Positions 17,808-21,609 of a stretch of 21,609 nt of DNA are shown here, piece by piece. Source of the DNA: Candidatus Aerophobota bacterium (GTDB lineage: Bacteria; Aerophobota; Aerophobia; Aerophobales; JAGGXI01). Under the pieces are notes generated by a model. It saw nothing but the letters and a program-made list of their open reading frames with translations, was not told where the DNA came from and made no database searches. The translations under genes were made by a program, and so were the position numbers. Numbering within the stretch: the stretch's first letter is position 1; every line of letters starts with the position of its first letter. The stretch is taken from positions 1 through 21,609 of the forward strand of contig JAGGXI010000081.1 in the NCBI GenBank assembly GCA_021163155.1, written 5' to 3'.

Positions 17808-17961
17808 TCAGCTAACTTTTGCATGAAAAAATGGTAGCCGCGAGGCTCAGAGCCTGCGTTCTCATGTAATAATCTTTCTTTGCGGCTACCGTTCTTTGTA
17901 GCGCAAACTCAGATGCTACAAAGGTAACCATATCCTAAATGTGGAATCTGTGATTTTGAAA
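17808..17961. repeat. Repeat family 2, copy B (inverted)
   Basis: The reverse complement of 13068-13221, same length of 154 bases, about 97% identical by manual alignment, with both internal hairpins kept. One end runs to within two bases of the ribosome site of the small gene at 17974, so the repeat forms that gene's leader. Confidence 0.85.
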
Positions 17962-17973
17962 AAAGGAGATTGT

Positions 17974-18306
17974 ATGTTTTTAAGAAAAAAAAAGAAAAAA
18001 TTCGAAGAGAAAGAAATTGAGCAAATTATAGATGATTACAGTCAAACAACGAAGACTCTCATTGGTAAATACTTGCCCAGGAGGGCAAGAAGAGCTATGA
18101 ATAAGGGAAAAGGTTCAAGACTTACTTCTGCTGAAAAAAGTGACCAGATACAAAAAATTAAGAAGATAGGAATAAGTACCTGGCTCAATGAGACTACCGA
18201 GGATACTTTTGGGGAACTATCTTCTTTTGTAACTGATCCTATTTCTTTGCAGGCTGAATTGCAGGCTATGCTTAAGGAATTTAAGAAAAAATGGAATATC
18301 AAGTAA
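17974..18306 (+). CDS. Small basic protein of unknown function
   Basis: A 110-residue protein I do not recognise. The ATG at 17974 follows AAAAGGAG and is preferred to GTG 17941, which would start inside repeat family 2. It opens with a strongly basic run (LRKKKKKFEEK), then an amphipathic segment EIEQIIDDYSQTTKTLIGKYLPRRARRAMNKG. A middle region with many Lys and Asp residues follows, and then FGELSSFVTDPISLQAELQAMLKEFKKKWNIK, likely helical. There is no signal peptide or membrane segment. The charge pattern would suit nucleic-acid binding, but that is only suggestion. It lies between two DNA-repair-type genes. Confidence 0.7.
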   Translation: MFLRKKKKKFEEKEIEQIIDDYSQTTKTLIGKYLPRRARRAMNKGKGSRLTSAEKSDQIQKIKKIGISTWLNETTEDTFGELSSFVTDPISLQAELQAMLKEFKKKWNIK

Positions 18307-18352
18307 AGCAGGATTAGCGGGGAAAGAAAAACAAAATAAAGGTACACTATAT

Positions 18353-18446
18353 GAGATTTCTAAAAAAGTCAGAAATCTCTGATTTCGCAGATAAAAACCG
18401 AGATTACACAAATCAGAGACCTCTGGAGGTTTTTTAGAGGTCTCTA
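18353..18446. repeat. Repeat family 3, copy B (inverted)
   Basis: The reverse complement of the 16747-16840 unit, lying 16 bases upstream of the DUF123 gene. At its right end AGAGACCTCT (18415-18424) pairs with AGAGGTCTCT (18436-18445), giving an extra terminator-like stem-loop with an internal T-run, which might end transcription of the preceding small gene. Confidence 0.8.
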
Positions 18447-18462
18447 TCTACTATATGATCAG

Positions 18463-18891
18463 ATGACAAAAACAAAAGGAATATATGTTTTATTTATTTC
18501 TGTAGAAAGAGATATTCCAGTCAAAGTCGGTGCCCTGGGGGAAATAAAATTTAGTAAAGGCAAATACACTTATGTTGGTTCTGCTCAAAATGGGATCGAA
18601 AGAAGAGTAGCCAGACATCTAAAAAGAGAGAAAAAAAGGTTCTGGCATATCGATTATTTATTAACGCAGAAATATGTCAAAGTTGAAAAAATTTTCTATA
18701 AAGAAGCAGCAAAAAAAGAAGAGTGTAAAATAGCACAAGCTCTCTTTAGATTTGGAAATCCTATTAGGGGATTTGGATGTTCTGATTGTTCCTGCCAAAG
18801 CCATCTTTTTAAAATAAAAAAAGAACTTTTCTCCAGTTTAATGCAAAATTTACTTAAGCTCAGGTTTGGCAATCTGAATAATATCTGCTAA
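18463..18891 (+). CDS. DUF123 / GIY-YIG-like (Uri-type) nuclease family protein
   Basis: A 142-residue protein of the DUF123 family, related to GIY-YIG nucleases and in archaea sometimes fused to endonuclease III. GIY is at 6-8 and YVGSA at 37-41 (the YIG equivalent), with GIERRVARHLKREKKRFWHIDYLL at 44-67 carrying the expected Arg, His and Tyr. The conserved C-terminal cysteine region FGCSDCSCQSHLF follows. A role in DNA repair or processing is likely but biochemically unproven. There is no strong ribosome site before the ATG, which follows repeat family 3 by 16 bases. The last eight or so residues and the stop are encoded by a repeat-family-1 end sequence. Confidence 0.85.
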   Translation: MTKTKGIYVLFISVERDIPVKVGALGEIKFSKGKYTYVGSAQNGIERRVARHLKREKKRFWHIDYLLTQKYVKVEKIFYKEAAKKEECKIAQALFRFGNPIRGFGCSDCSCQSHLFKIKKELFSSLMQNLLKLRFGNLNNIC

Positions 18892-18976
18892 AGTTATTCT
18901 AATACACTTAAGATACCACTCCAGATCTTATTGTTTAGTCTATTCGGCAATTTGAATAATATTAGCTAATGTTAAT
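18865..18976. repeat. Two direct copies of the repeat family 1 end
   Basis: Two related stretches of about 32 bases, 18865-18898 and 18943-18976, offset by 78 bases, share GGCAA-TGAATAATAT-GCTAA-GTTA. The same end occurs on the opposite strand at about 9427-9444. The first copy overlaps the 3' end of the DUF123 gene; the second is the end of repeat family 1 copy B. Confidence 0.65.
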
Positions 18977-19161
18977 TCCGAAACATAGCCTTAGGTCTAA
19001 TTTTCACGTTTTTCAAAAAACTTTTCCCTAATTAAAAATACCTCTTTTTTGGGGAGGAGTGAGTTCAGTCGCCCTTTGCAAAATAAGAGCTAAAGTCTAT
19101 TGGGAGGCTAAAGCCTCCCCTGCCCAGGCCAAGCACTCTCACAGTTTGCCGAATCTGGGTT
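18943..19161. repeat. Repeat family 1, copy B (inverted)
   Basis: The reverse complement of the element at 9209-9456: the 95-base inner-hairpin end (about 19067-19161) and the short other end (18943-18960) both match, while the middle differs in length and sequence. The AGGCT-AA-AGCCT hairpin is kept. It ends about 20 bases before the diguanylate cyclase start. Confidence 0.8.
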
Positions 19162-19181
19162 CAAATAGAAAGGATAAGAAG

Positions 19182-20936
19182 ATGCCTTTTTTCAAACTGT
19201 TGAAAAAATATCGATTTATTTTCATTGTAGGCCTTATAACCTTATTATGGTTTGCTATATTTAAAGCAAAACCTATCGGTAATTGGGACAACCGGGACAT
19301 AGTTATAGAAGGAATATATTTTTTCTCTTCCCTAATAGGATATCTAATTGTGAGGAAATTGGAGATACAAGTTCTTAATATAGGATGGGAACTATTTACT
19401 ACAGGTCTGCTTATCGATTTCTTCGACGAATTTACACATGAACCGGATATCATAAGCACCGTTTTAGAAGGTATTATTACAGCCGTTGGTCTTCTTATAA
19501 TAGCAATAGGGTTTTATAGAACATACATCAAAATTAAGGAAATAAAAGAAAGTATGAAAGATGAACACACTCTGCTACGCACGTTGATGGATAGCCTGCC
19601 AGATTACATCTTTATCAAAGATAATGAGAGTCGATTCATTACCACTAATGTTGCTCATCTCCGGATCCTTGGTGTTAAGACACTGGAGGAAGTTATTGGT
19701 AAGACAGACTTTGCCTTTTTTCCACGGGAACAGGCAGAGCAATATTATGCCGATGAACAAACAATCATTCGGTCAGGCCAGCCTTTACTTAACCGAGTAG
19801 AGGAGGTAATGGAGCGGGGGGGTGGGAAGAGATGGTTTTTAACTACCAAGATTCCTCGACGTAACGAGAGTGGTAAGATAATAGGGATTATGGGCATCTC
19901 TCGTGATATTACCGAGCGCAAGAAGGCGGAGAAGAGGATTAAAAGCTTAAGCCGTTTTTATAAAGATTTTGGAAAAGCGGTAAACCAGTCTCAAAATATA
20001 AATGAACTATCGAAGAATATTCTCCAGGCTCTGGATAATGTAATAGATTGTGATATGAGCAATTTACTGATTTATGATCCCAATAGAGACACTCTTACGG
20101 TTAGTGCTCAATTAGGATATCCAAAAGATTTAGAGGAGAGAACTATTAAAGAGTTAAAAGTTGGAAAAGGAGAGATAGGGGTAGCTTCTTTCTCTGCTTT
20201 TCATAGGAAAGCTATCTATATTGAGAATATGAAAGAGCATAAACTTTTAAATTATGTTCACGATTTATGTGAAAAGTATAACCTGCAACAGATGTACGTA
20301 ATTCCCTTAATAGGAGAGGAAAGCTTGAGTGGTGTGCTTCAATTTGTTGTTAAAGAAGGTAAAGTTTTATCTGAAAAAGATAGAGAATTACTTGATATAG
20401 TATCAGAAGAGATAGCGGCAGGCATTACTAAAATCAATGATGAGAGGAAAATAAAGGAATTAGCTATAAAGGATTACCTTACAGGTCTTTATAATCGCCG
20501 ATATTTTCAACAGAAACTTAAAGAACAAAAAATTAGAAACAAGAGATACGGAGAGGTTTACTCTATTATTTATTTAGATATAGATAATTTTAAGGAGTGC
20601 AATGATACCTATGGCCATCTTGAAGGGGATTCTATTTTACAAATATTGGGTAAAATCCTCCGAACTTCTCTACGTGAAGTAGATTTTGCTTCCAGATACG
20701 GGGGAGAAGAATTTGTAATAATATTGCCCCATGCTTATAAAGAGGAAGCTAAACAAATAGCTGAAAGAATATATAAGAAAATTCATCAAAGCCTTTATCC
20801 TAAATATAAAATCACGGTAAGTATGGGAATAGCTGACTCAACGACAAGTGAAAATGTGGTTGATGCAGCTGATAAAACAATGTATGAGGCTAAAAGAGAG
20901 GGCAAAGATATGATAAAGATAGTGAAAGATTTCTAA
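19182..20936 (+). CDS. Membrane PAS-GAF-GGDEF diguanylate cyclase
   Basis: A signalling enzyme of 584 residues that makes cyclic di-GMP from two GTP. It has an N-terminal membrane region of about four hydrophobic segments (roughly 11-27, 42-58, 66-80 and 91-111). A PAS domain spans about 125-250 (SLPDYIFIKDNESRFITTN ... IIGIMGISRDITERK), a GAF domain about 260-415, and a GGDEF domain about 420-584. The active-site motif is GGEEF at 507-511, and an RxxD inhibitory site (REVD, 498-501) lies five residues before it, so product inhibition is expected. ATG 19182 after AAAGGATAAG is the start; the frame is open to 19059, but that extension is only translated repeat sequence. The PAS and GAF ligands are unknown. 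Confidence 0.93.
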   Translation: MPFFKLLKKYRFIFIVGLITLLWFAIFKAKPIGNWDNRDIVIEGIYFFSSLIGYLIVRKLEIQVLNIGWELFTTGLLIDFFDEFTHEPDIISTVLEGIITAVGLLIIAIGFYRTYIKIKEIKESMKDEHTLLRTLMDSLPDYIFIKDNESRFITTNVAHLRILGVKTLEEVIGKTDFAFFPREQAEQYYADEQTIIRSGQPLLNRVEEVMERGGGKRWFLTTKIPRRNESGKIIGIMGISRDITERKKAEKRIKSLSRFYKDFGKAVNQSQNINELSKNILQALDNVIDCDMSNLLIYDPNRDTLTVSAQLGYPKDLEERTIKELKVGKGEIGVASFSAFHRKAIYIENMKEHKLLNYVHDLCEKYNLQQMYVIPLIGEESLSGVLQFVVKEGKVLSEKDRELLDIVSEEIAAGITKINDERKIKELAIKDYLTGLYNRRYFQQKLKEQKIRNKRYGEVYSIIYLDIDNFKECNDTYGHLEGDSILQILGKILRTSLREVDFASRYGGEEFVIILPHAYKEEAKQIAERIYKKIHQSLYPKYKITVSMGIADSTTSENVVDAADKTMYEAKREGKDMIKIVKDF

Positions 20937-21016
20937 TACCTCTTCGGAAAAATGCGAAACATCTCTTTCCTTAATAATGTTGAAAGATAAAGATAAAGCG
21001 AGATGAAGGTGTATAG

Positions 21017-21609
21017 TTGAAATTCTTTCAAAGAAAAATTTATTATGGATGGATAATTGTAGCAGCAGCTTTTTTGTGTTTAGTACTTACGGGTGGGCTG
21101 CGGTATGCCTTTGGGGTCTTCTTTACTCCAATATGTAAAGAATTTGGATGGACAAGAACTATGACCTCAGGAGTTTTCTCCTTATATATGGCATTCTATG
21201 CTATAGGAGCACCAATCACGGGGCGAATAGTAGATAAATACGGACCAAAAGTTCTTATAATCTCAGGAGCCTGTTTGCTGGGATTAGGAATGCTTGGTTG
21301 CTCAATGACTTCTAAAATTTGGCAATTATACCTATTTTATGGAGTTTTGATTGGTTTAGGCAGTGCAGCCACAGGTTGGGTTTGTCTCATCAGTACTGTT
21401 TCCCAATGGTTTATTAAGAAAAGAGGAATAGTAACGGGGATTACAGGTGCGGGAGTAGGTTTAGGAATCGCTATCTTCGCTCCACTTACCGCAGATATAT
21501 TTGGTCGGACATTCTTAGGCACGCTCTGGGGTATAATTACTATTTCAAATGGTATAGGAGGAGCAATAGGCCCACTGTTTGCAGGATGGGTCTATGATAC
21601 ATTTGCAAG
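21017..21609 (+). pseudogene. MFS transporter (OFA/monocarboxylate type), partial and apparently internally deleted
   Basis: The frame starts with TTG 21017 (AAGG upstream, in-frame TAG just before) and runs off the window without a stop. The protein begins KFFQRKIYYGWIIVAAAFLC, contains a short TM1-5-like region with FGWTRTMTSGVFSLYM and GRIVDKYGPKVL (the MFS A-motif), and reaches WFIKKRGIVTGITGAGVGLG at about residue 150. From residue 156 it continues PLTADIFGRTFLGTLWGIITI and SNGIGGAIGPLFAGWVYD, which in full-length relatives lies near TM10-11 of the C-terminal half. Some 150 or more residues thus seem missing, in frame. It is either a deletion derivative (pseudogene) or a minimal variant. 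No ORF of standard length was evident here. Confidence 0.7.

Noticed and set aside
17941-17973. Upstream GTG start for the small basic protein
   Set aside because: It falls in repeat family 2 and has no ribosome site, whereas ATG 17974 follows AAAAGGAG.
19059-19181. N-terminal extension of the diguanylate cyclase frame
   Set aside because: It is encoded entirely by repeat family 1 sequence and lacks a proper ribosome site; ATG 19182 has a good one.

Overview
The window is an AT-rich bacterial chromosome segment. It carries no rRNA, tRNA, phage or transposase gene that I can see. The gene content (two aldehyde:ferredoxin oxidoreductase-family genes, a small ferredoxin, amino-acid uptake, a groESL pair and frequent TTG/GTG starts) points to an anaerobic bacterium, probably an uncultured peptide- or amino-acid-fermenting lineage. 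The phylum cannot be settled from the sequence alone; a deep-branching candidate phylum is only a guess.

Region 1 (1-5.6 kb, plus strand): folE (GTP cyclohydrolase I), then a two-cysteine DapF/proline-racemase-fold epimerase, then a complete polar amino-acid ABC importer (periplasmic binding protein, two permeases, ATPase). The pairing of an amino-acid epimerase with an importer suggests uptake and stereo-inversion of an amino acid. A strong hairpin sits between the binding-protein and first permease genes.

Region 2 (5.7-12.9 kb, minus strand): two transcription units. One is M20 metallopeptidase/deacylase - aldehyde:ferredoxin oxidoreductase (AOR) - 4Fe-4S dicluster ferredoxin. The other is a second AOR - class II aldolase - holA (DNA polymerase III delta). 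The AOR units look like catabolic modules that oxidise aldehydes with ferredoxin as electron acceptor. The first AOR lacks one of the four usual cluster cysteines.

Region 3 (12.9-18.9 kb, plus strand): a hairpin-rich non-coding stretch, groES-groEL with a clear terminator, a GalE-like sugar-nucleotide epimerase that appears to start with CTG, endonuclease IV (nfo), a small unknown basic protein, and a GIY-YIG-like DUF123 nuclease-family protein.

Region 4 (18.9-21.6 kb, plus strand): a membrane PAS-GAF-GGDEF diguanylate cyclase, and an MFS transporter gene cut off by the window end. The transporter's reading frame jumps from the N-terminal half directly to a C-terminal-half motif, as if internally deleted.

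The most distinctive structure is non-coding. There are three families of short (about 94, 154 and 225-250 bp) hairpin-containing repeats, each present as two copies in inverted orientation and each lying between genes. They behave like non-autonomous miniature elements or structured intergenic repeats. They have been recruited into gene leaders, a C-terminus and spurious N-terminal extensions. No new multi-gene defence or mobile system was convincingly found.
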